Shown here: one piece after another, positions 1 through 8,764 of the stretch
How the letters are laid out: each line of letters starts with the position of its first letter
Position numbering within the stretch: the first letter of the stretch is position 1
Assembly: GCA_026707945.1 (NCBI GenBank)
Contig: JAPOVV010000115.1
Span: 248,001 to 312,000, forward strand
Source: Gammaproteobacteria bacterium
GTDB taxonomy: Bacteria; Pseudomonadota; Gammaproteobacteria; Pseudomonadales; Azotimanducaceae
Direction: 5' to 3'
Length of the DNA stretch: 64,000 nucleotides
The notes under the pieces: model-generated
Seen by the model: only the letters and a program-made list of their open reading frames with translations
Database searches by the model: none
Told to the model about the DNA's origin: nothing
Program-made: the position numbers and the translations under genes

Positions 1-510
1 GGGAATCCGAAGAACGAGACCGACGAATTTGCCGAGCCAAACATGCTGTTCAGAGGGCAATATCGAAATCAGTTGGTTCGATTTGAACCAATGCAACAGA
101 TCGATGGGACTGCAAACCCGCAAATACATACGAGTCGAGCACTAGCGGTTGGCGACATTGATCTCGATGGCGATCTAGACGCTGTTATCGTCAATCGAGA
201 TTGGCCTGCCTACGTTCTAATCAACTCGATCGGACAAGATAACAATTGGATTCGCTTCCGCGTTCTAAATCGTCACGGTAGCGACGCGATCGGCGCAATG
301 GTGACGCTTACGATCGGCGAAAAGCGCCAAGTGCGACACGTCAAGGTCGCGGGCAGCTACCTTTCGGCACATGATCCTCACGTGCACTTCGGTCTAGGCG
401 AGATAGACGCGGTTTCAGAGGTGCTAGTACGCTGGCCAACCGGTGAGGAGCGGCAATTCGGTGATTTCGAGGTAAACCAAATCGTTGAGCTAGCGCTTTC
501 CGATAGTTGA
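1..510 (+). CDS. ASPIC/UnbV (CRTAC1-like) repeat protein, 3' part
   Basis: The frame is open to the left edge, so only the last ~169 residues are seen and the start lies outside. A calcium-binding FG-GAP/VCBS-type motif (DIDLDGDLDAV) is followed by an ASPIC/UnbV domain: G-x-x-A-I-G-A-x-V-T, then the S-Y-L-S-A-H-D-P-x-V-H-F-G-L-G core, then V-R-W-P-T-G. These proteins are secreted beta-propellers of unproven function, often near carbohydrate-utilisation genes. It is convergent with the HIT gene, with 14 nt between them. Family assignment is firm; substrate unknown. Confidence 0.85.
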   Translation, partial: GNPKNETDEFAEPNMLFRGQYRNQLVRFEPMQQIDGTANPQIHTSRALAVGDIDLDGDLDAVIVNRDWPAYVLINSIGQDNNWIRFRVLNRHGSDAIGAMVTLTIGEKRQVRHVKVAGSYLSAHDPHVHFGLGEIDAVSEVLVRWPTGEERQFGDFEVNQIVELALSDS

Positions 511-524
511 TTTCCAATCGCGGC

Positions 525-941
525 TTAGCTTGATATGCCCATTGCGTCGGACACAAACGCGATACGTTTCGACCGAACGTCGTCTTCGTAAGGAACCGCA
601 ACGCCAACGCCCCAAACTGGTCCTGGCCATGCCACATCATTCTTTAATCGCCCAATAACGTGAACGTGTAGCTGGGGTACTTGGTTACCTAATGCTGCGA
701 CGTTGATCTTATCAGCGTTAATCATCGTTTGCGCGGCTCTGGACGCGGATTCGATTTCGTCGAATAATGTCGATCGATATTCGGCGGGTACTTCATGGAA
801 ATCTCTTAAGCCCTCGATTCGAGGTACGAGAATCAGCCACGGAAACCTTGCATCGTTCATGAGGAGCACGCGACACAAAGCCGCGTCACCTATCACCGCA
901 CAGTCGTTGAGAAGCTGGTTATGGACGTCAAACGTGCTCAT
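525..941 (-). CDS. HIT family nucleotide hydrolase
   Basis: 138-residue histidine-triad protein. The motif V-P-Q-L-H-V-H-V-I-G-R near residues 89-99 is the nucleotide-phosphate binding and catalytic triad, followed by W-P-G-P-V-W-G, typical of the short proteobacterial HIT branch. Such proteins hydrolyse nucleoside 5'-phosphoramidates or dinucleoside polyphosphates; the substrate here is unknown. I chose the ATG at 941 because it overlaps the stop of the upstream gene as ATGA, a sign of translational coupling. It is the last gene of a minus-strand operon with DUF3604 and two GAPDH-family genes. Confidence 0.85.
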   Translation of the reverse strand: MSTFDVHNQLLNDCAVIGDAALCRVLLMNDARFPWLILVPRIEGLRDFHEVPAEYRSTLFDEIESASRAAQTMINADKINVAALGNQVPQLHVHVIGRLKNDVAWPGPVWGVGVAVPYEDDVRSKRIAFVSDAMGISS

Positions 942-3490
942 AGCGTCTTGTATCCACCGATCCAAACAGGGCTCGACCAAGCGATGGCATCGTTCGTGAG
1001 GACTGCACGAACGTAGTAGTAGTCGCCTTGAAGCGTGCCTTGATCGGTCAACTCGAACGAAACGTCACGAGAACCGTCACTAATGATGCGTCGGATTCGA
1101 ATGTGATCGACGTAGTCCTTCATGGGTACATGCTGGAGGCTTCGTTCACCATTCGCGCTTTGCAATGGCATGGTAATCGTCTGTGCTTCAAACGGTTGGT
1201 GTTGACGAAATGAGGGCGGTCCACCTCCATACTCTCTTCCCGCGTTCAAGGCGATTGTCAATGTAGCATCGGCCGAGATGTCGGTCAGCGTAAGGTCGAT
1301 TGAGGTTTCATCGCCTCGAGAATGAGTACTAAAGCGTATTACGTCCTCTTCATTAACCGATAGACTCTGCGATTGTGTGTTCGAGAAGTCCATTCCTGTG
1401 GCGTTGACCAACTTAGCGCCATTGACGCTTATCGTGCCGGACCAGTGTTTCCACCCACGAGGGTTATCGTGCTCGTGGTGAGGGTGCGAATCAGAACCAA
1501 AACTCAGCTTGAACGTACCTTCCGCTACTGGCTGATCCCCAGATGCAGTGACGTAATCCTGATGCCAAATTGGCTTCCCATTCTTCAGAATGAATATCTC
1601 TGCAACGGGCCATGCGGCGATCACGCGTCCGCCGATGGTCCGCTCCTGACTAAATGGTGCGCGTTTACCCATGGGTGTGTTGTTCACGCTGAAATCCAAG
1701 ATGACTCGATCGCCGGTCGTCGCATAAGCGTTGATGTTCTTCATCGCGTCGAAGAGACTATCGCGAGTTTTTTCGGGGGCGATCAACGCACCCAGACCGC
1801 CTCTTTGACTTAGACCGCCTGCTTTGGGCGCGGTGTATCCCGGTTGACTTAGATGGTTATCACTAGCTGCCGTGAAACCGACCTCATGTCCATGGTCAAG
1901 GTACTTCTGACCGAACCACTCAAAAGTTCCATGTTGCGACATGATTTCAACGAGAGGTTCTAAATCGGGGTCGACCAAGCGATAGTTTCCCGGCTGGTGC
2001 GCGTGCGGAATAACGACGACATCATTCGGGTCGTGGTATTTATGAAGGCCACGATACAGTTGCGACAAAGTCCCAAAAAGTTGGGCGGGGACTCGCTCGC
2101 GACCTTCAGCCGTACGAAATAGCACATTGTGATGACCACCAAGGCGCTTGCTGCGTGTCCATTCATAACCTAGAAACGCGATAAAGTTCGAATCGCTGTA
2201 CTTTTTAACGTTGTCGATCAGCACCTGCCACTCATAGTCGTCCATCCAGATATCGTGCTCAGAGTGAGTGACGTAATCTAGCGCCGCATCCTCTTTCGCC
2301 CATCGCATGAATCGATCGGGAGTCCCGAGTCCTTCTGCGAATCCGGAATGACCATGTGTATCGCCCCAATAGATGTACCGCTGGGGATCATCTTCAGCGA
2401 GGATTGCGTTGCCATAGCCGGACAGGCTGCCGTCTTCTGACGCTATGGTCAATTGGTACACGCCCGCGCTCGATAGCCCCTCTGTAAGGTCGACGCGTGA
2501 AATGGGGCTCTCTTTCGGTTGTGTTTTTGCGACAGTCTCACCGTTGAGCATTACGGTCCACGCAGGTGAAGGTTGCGAAGGTCGGTTGTAGAACCGGTCT
2601 CGAGAGCGTATTGAGATTTCGAATGGCTGTCCGGTCTTGACGACGGACGGCGCGAAGCCGTGGACGCCGGCGACTGCACCACCGACGATGGAAACGGGCT
2701 GGATGGGTAGGGCGACAAATTGATCGTTAGTGTCGAATGCCAAGTACAAAGGAAAGACCATGAAATCCGTCCCGATGTCTGGCATGAGGAGTCCTTGTCC
2801 GCCGTTGCTCGTATCGCCATAGACGATCGTTACCTGGTCTCCCTCCGTCAACGTGCCTTCTGCCACTCGGAATACGAGCGCACCGGTAGCGCCTCGGAAT
2901 CCACCATGCATTCCTCTCAACGGTGTCGAGTCAACCGTGAACTCAACATTTGGATTGGAAGAATCGATGGATATGTAGTTGTCGCCACTAGGGTTTTCGG
3001 TTTGAAACCGATAACCTGCCATGAAGTGCCGACCGACAAGGAATCCACCACCGGTTTCGACATTAGCGGTACCCACAACAAACGTTTGCGTTAGCGTGCC
3101 GAAAGTAGCGGCTTCGTACGGATCGCCTTCCGCTTTCAGCGATCCAAGTCTTTGCGGGTCCGCATCAATGAACGCAAGTTGATTGACGTAGCCGTCGATG
3201 GCGCGGTGCTGTGCTGTGCTGGTTGGAGCATCGACACCTAAGATGCCATTGACAACCGTAGTCAGATTCACTGGTACGAATCGTCCTGCGAGAGCCCATT
3301 TGTTCGTCCAACGCCAAAGGTCGTCGGCGCGTTGGTGAACGTTCTCAGAATTGGTCGGTGACGCTTGTACCGACGCTATCAGCTCATCGACTTCCGTCCG
3401 CAATTCTTGATCAAGGTAGTCGGCGCCGTGATGAATGCCAGCGCAGAAAATGAGCCCAAGAATGATTGCAGAATGCAGTTTTCCAAACAT
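938..3490 (-). CDS. Secreted DUF3604 (PHP-like) protein
   Basis: 850 residues with an N-terminal hydrophobic stretch (residues ~8-20) that looks like an export signal. The central W-G-D-T-H-G-H-S-G motif (~373-381), T-H-S-E-H-D (~409), I-P-H-A-H and A-S-D-N-H (~540) are the metal-binding His/Asp set of DUF3604 proteins, which resemble PHP phosphoesterases. Function in this family is not established; a metal-dependent hydrolase outside the cytoplasm is an inference. It starts 6 nt after the GAPDH stop and its TGA overlaps the HIT start, so it sits in the middle of a four-gene operon. A secreted hydrolase between cytoplasmic enzymes is odd. Confidence 0.8.
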   Translation of the reverse strand: MFGKLHSAIILGLIFCAGIHHGADYLDQELRTEVDELIASVQASPTNSENVHQRADDLWRWTNKWALAGRFVPVNLTTVVNGILGVDAPTSTAQHRAIDGYVNQLAFIDADPQRLGSLKAEGDPYEAATFGTLTQTFVVGTANVETGGGFLVGRHFMAGYRFQTENPSGDNYISIDSSNPNVEFTVDSTPLRGMHGGFRGATGALVFRVAEGTLTEGDQVTIVYGDTSNGGQGLLMPDIGTDFMVFPLYLAFDTNDQFVALPIQPVSIVGGAVAGVHGFAPSVVKTGQPFEISIRSRDRFYNRPSQPSPAWTVMLNGETVAKTQPKESPISRVDLTEGLSSAGVYQLTIASEDGSLSGYGNAILAEDDPQRYIYWGDTHGHSGFAEGLGTPDRFMRWAKEDAALDYVTHSEHDIWMDDYEWQVLIDNVKKYSDSNFIAFLGYEWTRSKRLGGHHNVLFRTAEGRERVPAQLFGTLSQLYRGLHKYHDPNDVVVIPHAHQPGNYRLVDPDLEPLVEIMSQHGTFEWFGQKYLDHGHEVGFTAASDNHLSQPGYTAPKAGGLSQRGGLGALIAPEKTRDSLFDAMKNINAYATTGDRVILDFSVNNTPMGKRAPFSQERTIGGRVIAAWPVAEIFILKNGKPIWHQDYVTASGDQPVAEGTFKLSFGSDSHPHHEHDNPRGWKHWSGTISVNGAKLVNATGMDFSNTQSQSLSVNEEDVIRFSTHSRGDETSIDLTLTDISADATLTIALNAGREYGGGPPSFRQHQPFEAQTITMPLQSANGERSLQHVPMKDYVDHIRIRRIISDGSRDVSFELTDQGTLQGDYYYVRAVLTNDAIAWSSPVWIGGYKTL

Positions 3491-3496
3491 GGTGAA

Positions 3497-4498
3497 TCAG
3501 CCAAAAGATGCCATGGTTTCGAGGAGGTCGCAGACTCGGTTCGAATAGCCCCACTCGTTGTCGTACCAGCAGAGAGATTTCAGAAAGCGACCGTTACTTA
3601 TTTGCGTGAACGACCCATCGAAGATTGACGAGTGCGGATTGCCAATGATGTCGGAGGATACGACCGGCTCCTCGGTAAATTCAAGTACGTCTTTCATGCG
3701 GGGCGATTGTGAAGCGTTGTAGATCGCTTCATGCAGGTCTTCTACCGTTGTGGGTTTCTCCAATTCAAGGAACAAATCCACGACCGAGCCGTCCAGGACG
3801 GGAACTCGTGAGGCAATGCCATCTAAGCGACCGTTTAGTTCCGGTAGTACCTCACCAACAGCCTTGGCAGCGCCCGTTGACGTGGGAATGATGTTCTCTG
3901 CCGCGGCTCGACTACGGCGCCAGTCCGAGTGGGGCACGTCGGCGAGGCTCTGATCATTCGTGTAGGCGTGCACGGTGTTGATCACTCCTTCACGGATCCC
4001 GAAGCTTTCATGAAGAACCTTGGCCACCGGTGCAAGGCAATTTGTTGTACAACTGGCATTTGAAACGATATGGTAGTCGGGTTGGAGACCTGCCTCGTTA
4101 ACGCCAAGCACCACCGTGTAGTCAATTTCGTCCTTCGCAGGAACAGTCAAAATGGCACGTTTAGCGCCTGCTTCGAGATGCATTGCAACTTCGGCTCGTG
4201 CGCGAAAGACACCTGTCGACTCCACCACGACATCGATGTCAAGTTCGTCCCAAGGCAAACGGCGGGGATCTCTTTCGCACACCATTCGAGCTCTGGTATG
4301 AGGGGTCACTAGAACATCGTCTTCGATTGCTACGCCACCTTCAAATCGTCCCATGACCGTGTCATACGTCAGCAAGTAGGCGAGAGCGTCGTTGTCGAAT
4401 AGATCATTAATCGCGACAACTTCGAGCTGGTCGTTACGCTCGGCAATCCTGAATACCGCGCGACCGATCCGACCAAAACCGTTAATGGCAACACGCAT
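3497..4498 (-). CDS. gap: Glyceraldehyde-3-phosphate dehydrogenase (canonical)
   Basis: 333 residues, normal length. N-terminal Rossmann motif I-N-G-F-G-R-I-G-R, Asp32 in I-N-D-L for NAD preference, catalytic S-N-A-S-C-T-T-N with Cys150, His177 in H-A-Y-T-N-D-Q, phosphate-site T208/G209 and R231, and the C-terminal W-Y-D-N-E-W-G-Y-S-N-R. It should oxidise glyceraldehyde-3-phosphate to 1,3-bisphosphoglycerate in glycolysis/gluconeogenesis. Its ATG overlaps the stop of the upstream GAPDH-like gene (TAATG), which implies coupled, similar-level synthesis of the two proteins and hints at a mixed complex. Confidence 0.97.
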   Translation of the reverse strand: MRVAINGFGRIGRAVFRIAERNDQLEVVAINDLFDNDALAYLLTYDTVMGRFEGGVAIEDDVLVTPHTRARMVCERDPRRLPWDELDIDVVVESTGVFRARAEVAMHLEAGAKRAILTVPAKDEIDYTVVLGVNEAGLQPDYHIVSNASCTTNCLAPVAKVLHESFGIREGVINTVHAYTNDQSLADVPHSDWRRSRAAAENIIPTSTGAAKAVGEVLPELNGRLDGIASRVPVLDGSVVDLFLELEKPTTVEDLHEAIYNASQSPRMKDVLEFTEEPVVSSDIIGNPHSSIFDGSFTQISNGRFLKSLCWYDNEWGYSNRVCDLLETMASFG

Positions 4499-5535
4499 TA
4501 GGCGACTCCCTTGTACTGAGGTTGTTCGAGGTCTGCATACATTGCCGCGAGGTCCAAAATACGGCTGGCATGACCAAGCGTTTCATGCCAGGCCAATACC
4601 TTAATCATCTTGGATCCAGCCTTCAACGTACCTTTTAGGTCAACGAGGATCGACTGTGAGCACCCCTTCACGTCGGAAGATACGATCGGGTCTGACGTCG
4701 CATCGATCAGCTCCGGCGTTGACGATGACGCAGCGAGAAAGTGTTCGTTCACCGTTTCGACAGACACATCTGCGTGACTAAATGCGACGGTCAAATCCAG
4801 AAGTGATCCGGTTTGAACAGGCACATTCAAGGCAAATCCACTCAGTTTACCTGCCATATCGGGCATTAGTCGCTCCACCCACTGTGGTGCGGGAGTCTCG
4901 TTGGGGATGATGTTCTCAGCGCCAGAGCGGCTGCGACGATAGTCCGGGCCAGCGTAATCCTGCAAGATCTGATCACTCGTGTAGGAATGCACGGAGGTCA
5001 TCGTCGCATGCTCGATGTCGCCTGCTTCCGACATGACCTTCAGTGCAAGGGCTAGGGCGGTGGTCGAAGAGGACCCCGCTGATACGATTTGATCGCGGGC
5101 ATCGATCGACGCCTGATTAATCCCGAATAGCACGACCCTATCGATGTCGCCGTCTGGGACCGTCGACAGTATGACACGTTGAGCGCCATTCACAAGGTGC
5201 GGGTCTAGGGCTTGTCTAGAACGAAACGTGCCGGTTGTGTCGACGACGATCTCGGCGTCAAGAATGTCCCAGGGCACGTCTGCCGGATTGTGAGCACGGA
5301 GCAGGCGAGTACGCTTTTCGGACCCACTCGTGACGTCTCGGAAAACGAGGTAATTTCCTTCAAGCCGTACCGGCAATCGAGGCGTAGTTGACTTTGTCAA
5401 CAAGTGATGGAGTATCTCTGGTTGACCAATGTCGGACACCGCGACAATCTCGAAGCGTTCATCATCGAGTGACAGCCTATAGATTTGCCGGCCAACGCGT
5501 CCGAAACCCATCATGCCGATCTTGACTTTGGTCAT
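4498..5535 (-). CDS. GAPDH-like paralogue lacking the catalytic cysteine
   Basis: 345 residues, GAPDH fold throughout: G-F-G-R-V-G-R at the N-terminus, H-S-Y-T-S-D-Q with the catalytic-position His183, and a conserved R-R-S-R-x-x-A-E-N-I-I-P segment. An ungapped alignment to the neighbouring enzyme puts Ser156 at the catalytic Cys, with the flanking TTN also altered. The phosphate-site Arg (R231 in the partner) is Asn237, G209 is Pro and K212 is Gln, and the W-Y-D-N-E-W-G-Y motif is degraded. Canonical GAPDH chemistry is therefore very unlikely. A structural or regulatory subunit, or a new substrate, is inferred. ATG 5535 is preferred over TTG 5541 because AGG lies 6 nt upstream of it. First gene of the operon. 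Confidence 0.88.
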   Translation of the reverse strand: MTKVKIGMMGFGRVGRQIYRLSLDDERFEIVAVSDIGQPEILHHLLTKSTTPRLPVRLEGNYLVFRDVTSGSEKRTRLLRAHNPADVPWDILDAEIVVDTTGTFRSRQALDPHLVNGAQRVILSTVPDGDIDRVVLFGINQASIDARDQIVSAGSSSTTALALALKVMSEAGDIEHATMTSVHSYTSDQILQDYAGPDYRRSRSGAENIIPNETPAPQWVERLMPDMAGKLSGFALNVPVQTGSLLDLTVAFSHADVSVETVNEHFLAASSSTPELIDATSDPIVSSDVKGCSQSILVDLKGTLKAGSKMIKVLAWHETLGHASRILDLAAMYADLEQPQYKGVA

Positions 5536-6124
5536 GTGCAACCTGTGAGTTGTCAGCCATTAACGTAACGCGTCGCCGCATCGTTGCCACTACACGGTAT
5601 CTCTTCGCAGATGTTTTACCAGAGTCGTCGATGCCGAACGCTATCAAAGATTTTAGGTTTCAAGCGACTAATCCACTAAGGTGAGTTGAACCGAGCGATC
5701 CACCTGGAGCACTCCTCGAAAAGACGTGCTGCGAACTGAGCCTAAGGTGTGTTCGGTCGCGTGGTTCGCTACCGCCTCCTACCGTTGGATGAGATAGGAA
5801 CACTGGTTCGAAGTGCCTTCCGAATAGCTATCGATTGACATTTGATTTTGCGGTGAAGCCCGATACGCTCAAAACGTAAGCGCCTCTGTCATAACTGCGA
5901 TGTTGGCAGGATTCGACATCCTGATCTGCTCTATGAGGGAAATTTGAAGTCTCGCCTTGATTTTCTTAGGCTGGCGGTTGTACTGTCGTTAAAATCTGTG
6001 GAGGCTTGCCACGTTCTGAAAAGGTAGTTGGGGCTTATGGTTCAACTTACAGACAAAGCCAAGTCAATCACTCGCTTTGGGCGGCTGTGAACCGCTAGGA
6101 CTTTACCGGAAGTACGACGTACAC
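5536..6124. other. Divergent intergenic region upstream of two operons
   Basis: 589 nt between the GAPDH operon (minus) and the di-iron operon (plus). It must hold both promoters. I see TTGACA at 5835-5840 without a well-spaced -10, and TAAAAT at 5990-5995 with a poor -35. A short frame of 17 codons at 6037-6090 (start ATG, ends TGA) precedes the first di-iron gene and might be a leader peptide. Nothing here is convincing enough to call. Confidence 0.4.
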
Positions 6125-7195
6125 ATGGATCAAGAAACACACAACGGCGCTGAATTCGATTTGGATTTAGGTTGGATGGAAAAACAAGGTGAGTGGGGTA
6201 CACACGCAGAACCGAGCAAGAACGGTTTAACGCTCGCTGACATCCAAGTTGGTTCCTACGCAGAAGCACCAGAGGAGAGTCGCAATCTAAGTGGTCGACC
6301 GCGTGGTGCCGTCCCCCGTCCAGGCAGCATGCCCATCGGCAACTACACGGTTCGTACAAAAAGTGAAATCTGGCTCGAGAACGCGTCGTTTCTCTATGAA
6401 GAAGCGCTGCAGCGTCAATGGAGCTCTGCGACCGACATTCCATGGGACACGATTGAGCCGCTTCCGGACGACGTTGAGCAAGCTCAGTGTCAGATGGCGA
6501 CCTTCCTGACGGAAGTCGAATTCGTTGCTGGCGATGTTCCCAGCAGGTGGGTCTCAAAGACATCGCCTGATTTTTATGAAGCGAGAAACGTTCTGATGGC
6601 GCAGGTGATGGACGAGTCTCGTCATATGGACGTATTTAGAAAACGCGCGTTGGCGAACGGTGGCGGACTTATGCGTGCGACCGGAGCAACGGCGGGTTTT
6701 GTCGGCGGGATCGACTTGGCACGGGACTTTACTGAAATGTCCTCGCGATTGCATCTTTCAGGAGAAGGCGCAGTACTGACTATTTTCCGCATGGGTGAAT
6801 TGATGGCATATAACGATGCGGAAAAAGCGATTTACCGACTTTGTGCGCAAGACGAGGCGCGACACGTAGCGTTCGGGGTAATGCACATGCGCTACATGGC
6901 CGCGAATGCACCTGAACGCCGTGAAGAGATCGAGTCGTATCTCGACGAAGCTGAAGCTGGCATGTTGACCGACGCAGCGAATCCCGCGGGTCAGCTCAAC
7001 CAGACTTCAGAATCGTTGTCCATCATGCTCGGTGGTGGTAGGAAGTACTTCGATGAGGGCTTCCGGAAGTTAGTTTCTATCCGTAAGCGTCAACTTCAGG
7101 AATACCAAAAGCGCGTGACGTCTGCTGGTTTTGGTGATCGATTCAAGAATGGTCGGTCCAGGCTAGGTCAGATGATGGCAAACGTTGCCAACTAA
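6125..7195 (+). CDS. Ferritin-like di-iron protein, ligands intact
   Basis: 356 residues. The four-helix di-iron ligand set is visible: Glu130 or Glu132 in T-E-V-E-F, E164-x-x-H167 in M-D-E-S-R-H, Glu225 in M-G-E-L-M, and E244-x-x-H247 in Q-D-E-A-R-H-V-A-F-G. This ExxH...E...ExxH layout is that of R2-like/AurF-type/multicomponent oxygenases, so oxygen activation is expected. The substrate is unknown. I start at ATG 6125 (GGAAG 12 nt upstream) rather than an in-frame site at 6077. First gene of a five-gene operon; 19 nt separate it from a paralogue that has lost all ligands. It probably forms a catalytic alpha subunit. I do not recognise a characterised orthologue. Confidence 0.82.
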   Translation: MDQETHNGAEFDLDLGWMEKQGEWGTHAEPSKNGLTLADIQVGSYAEAPEESRNLSGRPRGAVPRPGSMPIGNYTVRTKSEIWLENASFLYEEALQRQWSSATDIPWDTIEPLPDDVEQAQCQMATFLTEVEFVAGDVPSRWVSKTSPDFYEARNVLMAQVMDESRHMDVFRKRALANGGGLMRATGATAGFVGGIDLARDFTEMSSRLHLSGEGAVLTIFRMGELMAYNDAEKAIYRLCAQDEARHVAFGVMHMRYMAANAPERREEIESYLDEAEAGMLTDAANPAGQLNQTSESLSIMLGGGRKYFDEGFRKLVSIRKRQLQEYQKRVTSAGFGDRFKNGRSRLGQMMANVAN

Positions 7196-7214
7196 ACGCA
7201 CTAAGGTTTAGCGA

Positions 7215-8315
7215 ATGGCAACTGCGAAAGACGCAGACCGCGTCAGACCGGCACTAACGCTCACTAAGGAAGAACTTGAGGTCGAGGTTCCCGAACCACG
7301 ACTCAATTGGATGAATCAGTGGCGCGAATGGGGCGTGCGCGTCAAACCAGGAGAGAAGGGGCTGACCCTTGGTAGTCTGAACGTAGGCTTATATGGGGAG
7401 ATCCCCATGAACTGGCCGGATCGATCACGAAACCCGCGCGGCGCGATTGGAGTGACCGGGACGCCGCCCGTCGCGATCCAGATAAAAGATAAAGTAGACC
7501 TTTGGGCGCCTTGTGCCGCGGAGCTGTATGAAGAAGCAATACAACGACGTTGGGCTCCTGCAACGGATGTAGATTGGACGGCGATTCACCCATTGCCAGA
7601 AGACATCGAGCGCGCAATTTGTCAAGTCTGCACAGAGATCTGTCAATACGCGATCATCGACGTTGAGGTGATCACAAATTGGCAACACCAAATGGCGTAT
7701 GGTTATCACGAGGTTAAGCAGTTTCTGGCCACGACCACTTTGGATGCGACCCGCCGGCACGAAGCATTTCGAAAACGTGCGCTCGTCAACGGTGGTGGAC
7801 TTGGTTACGAGGGACCTTGTCAGGTAAGCCGGTTACTGCTCGAAAGTAGCGGCGGTTGGACTGAAACCGTCACGGGACTGGTATTGGTCCGAGCAATGTT
7901 CACGCAGATGATGATCCGTTATCTGACGCGATTTGCTTACAACGGTGTCGAACGCAAGATTTACGAATGCGTCACGCAAGATCTCGCTCGACTCATCACC
8001 TACGGTATTGAACATCTCAAGTATGCGTTGGCGCATGCGCCGGAGAAACAAGGTTCCATTCTTACGACGTTAGCTATTGGATTCCGAATGTTCAATCGGG
8101 ATTTGCGCGATCCGGTTCTGCGTGAAGCATTGGCAATCGTTTTCGGTGGTGGGATTGCAGGTGCGCGTAGTGAAGGTATGCATGTGTTCTATGAGATGCT
8201 CGATGAATACGTTGAAGAATTGCTCAATACGTGTCAGTACTTAAGACTACCGGTTGCGATCGAACAGTTGCCAAAGGTATTTCAAAAGGACCAGCGGTCC
8301 TTACCAGGTGAATAG
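7215..8315 (+). CDS. Ligandless paralogue of the di-iron protein
   Basis: 366 residues, collinear with the preceding protein. Shared landmarks include G-x-K-G-L-T-L, R-G-A, L-Y-E-E-A-I-Q-R-x-W-x-x-A-T-D, F-R-K-R-A-L-x-N-G-G-G-L and A-Y-N. Every metal position is changed: E130 to Q144, E132 to A146, E164 to A178, H167 to R181, E225 to T238, E244 to L257, H247 to L260. It therefore should not bind a di-iron centre. By analogy with PaaC or MmoY it is likely the structural partner of the upstream protein. ATG has AAGG 8 nt upstream. The next gene begins inside its last codons. Confidence 0.82.
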   Translation: MATAKDADRVRPALTLTKEELEVEVPEPRLNWMNQWREWGVRVKPGEKGLTLGSLNVGLYGEIPMNWPDRSRNPRGAIGVTGTPPVAIQIKDKVDLWAPCAAELYEEAIQRRWAPATDVDWTAIHPLPEDIERAICQVCTEICQYAIIDVEVITNWQHQMAYGYHEVKQFLATTTLDATRRHEAFRKRALVNGGGLGYEGPCQVSRLLLESSGGWTETVTGLVLVRAMFTQMMIRYLTRFAYNGVERKIYECVTQDLARLITYGIEHLKYALAHAPEKQGSILTTLAIGFRMFNRDLRDPVLREALAIVFGGGIAGARSEGMHVFYEMLDEYVEELLNTCQYLRLPVAIEQLPKVFQKDQRSLPGE

Positions 8316-8751
8316 ATTTTTGGCGAAATTTCCTTCGGTGGCGTGGTTCGACGCCGTACGTGATGTGTACAACAAAGATGACGCAATGCATGGCGCTGGA
8401 AGTGGCACGTGCAATTGTGTTGTCGGCGTGCAAGTAGGTCGAGAGTTATTTCAGCTTACGTTCGAAGGCTTTGAATGTAGCCGAGCCGAAAAGATCACGA
8501 AATCGAAGCTCGACGATTGCGATTTCTATCTGCACATGACAGCGAAAGACTGGCGCAGCATGTTGCAGAACATCCAGGAGCACGGGCACGCGACGGACAA
8601 CTTCACGCTAAATACGCTTGACTTGGGGCGAGTCGAGGGACTGTCTGCGTCCACCCACAATGACCAGTATCGTGAAGACTTGTTCTTCCGCTACAACCAG
8701 ACGTTGCAGTTCTTTTTTGACGGTTCCGCGCGCATCAAGACCACTTTCTAG
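8308..8751 (+). CDS. Small SCP2-like protein A
   Basis: About 147 residues from GTG 8308, which overlaps the upstream stop by 8 nt; no ATG fits the conserved N-terminus F-P-S-V-A-W-F-D-A. The middle (V-G-R-E-L-F-Q-L-T-F-E-G, then D-F-Y-L-H-M-T-A-K-D-W-x-S-M-L) has the spacing of SCP2 sterol-carrier domains, where the second block normally reads like x-V-x-x-x-M-S-x-E-D-F/W. SCP2 domains bind sterols, fatty acyl chains or other lipids in a hydrophobic tunnel. A substrate-presenting role for the di-iron proteins is inferred from the operon. The SCP2 assignment is by pattern and is moderate. Confidence 0.6.
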   Translation: MNRFLAKFPSVAWFDAVRDVYNKDDAMHGAGSGTCNCVVGVQVGRELFQLTFEGFECSRAEKITKSKLDDCDFYLHMTAKDWRSMLQNIQEHGHATDNFTLNTLDLGRVEGLSASTHNDQYREDLFFRYNQTLQFFFDGSARIKTTF

Positions 8752-8764
8752 ATCGAGTTGGGTA

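Noticed and set aside
5835-5840. Perfect TTGACA as a -35 box
   Set aside because: No acceptable -10 at 15-19 nt; the nearest GATACG is 21 nt away.
8618-8764. Upstream in-frame extension of SCP2-like protein B
   Set aside because: It overlaps the preceding gene in another frame with no conserved sequence; ATG 8765 gives a sensible N-terminus.
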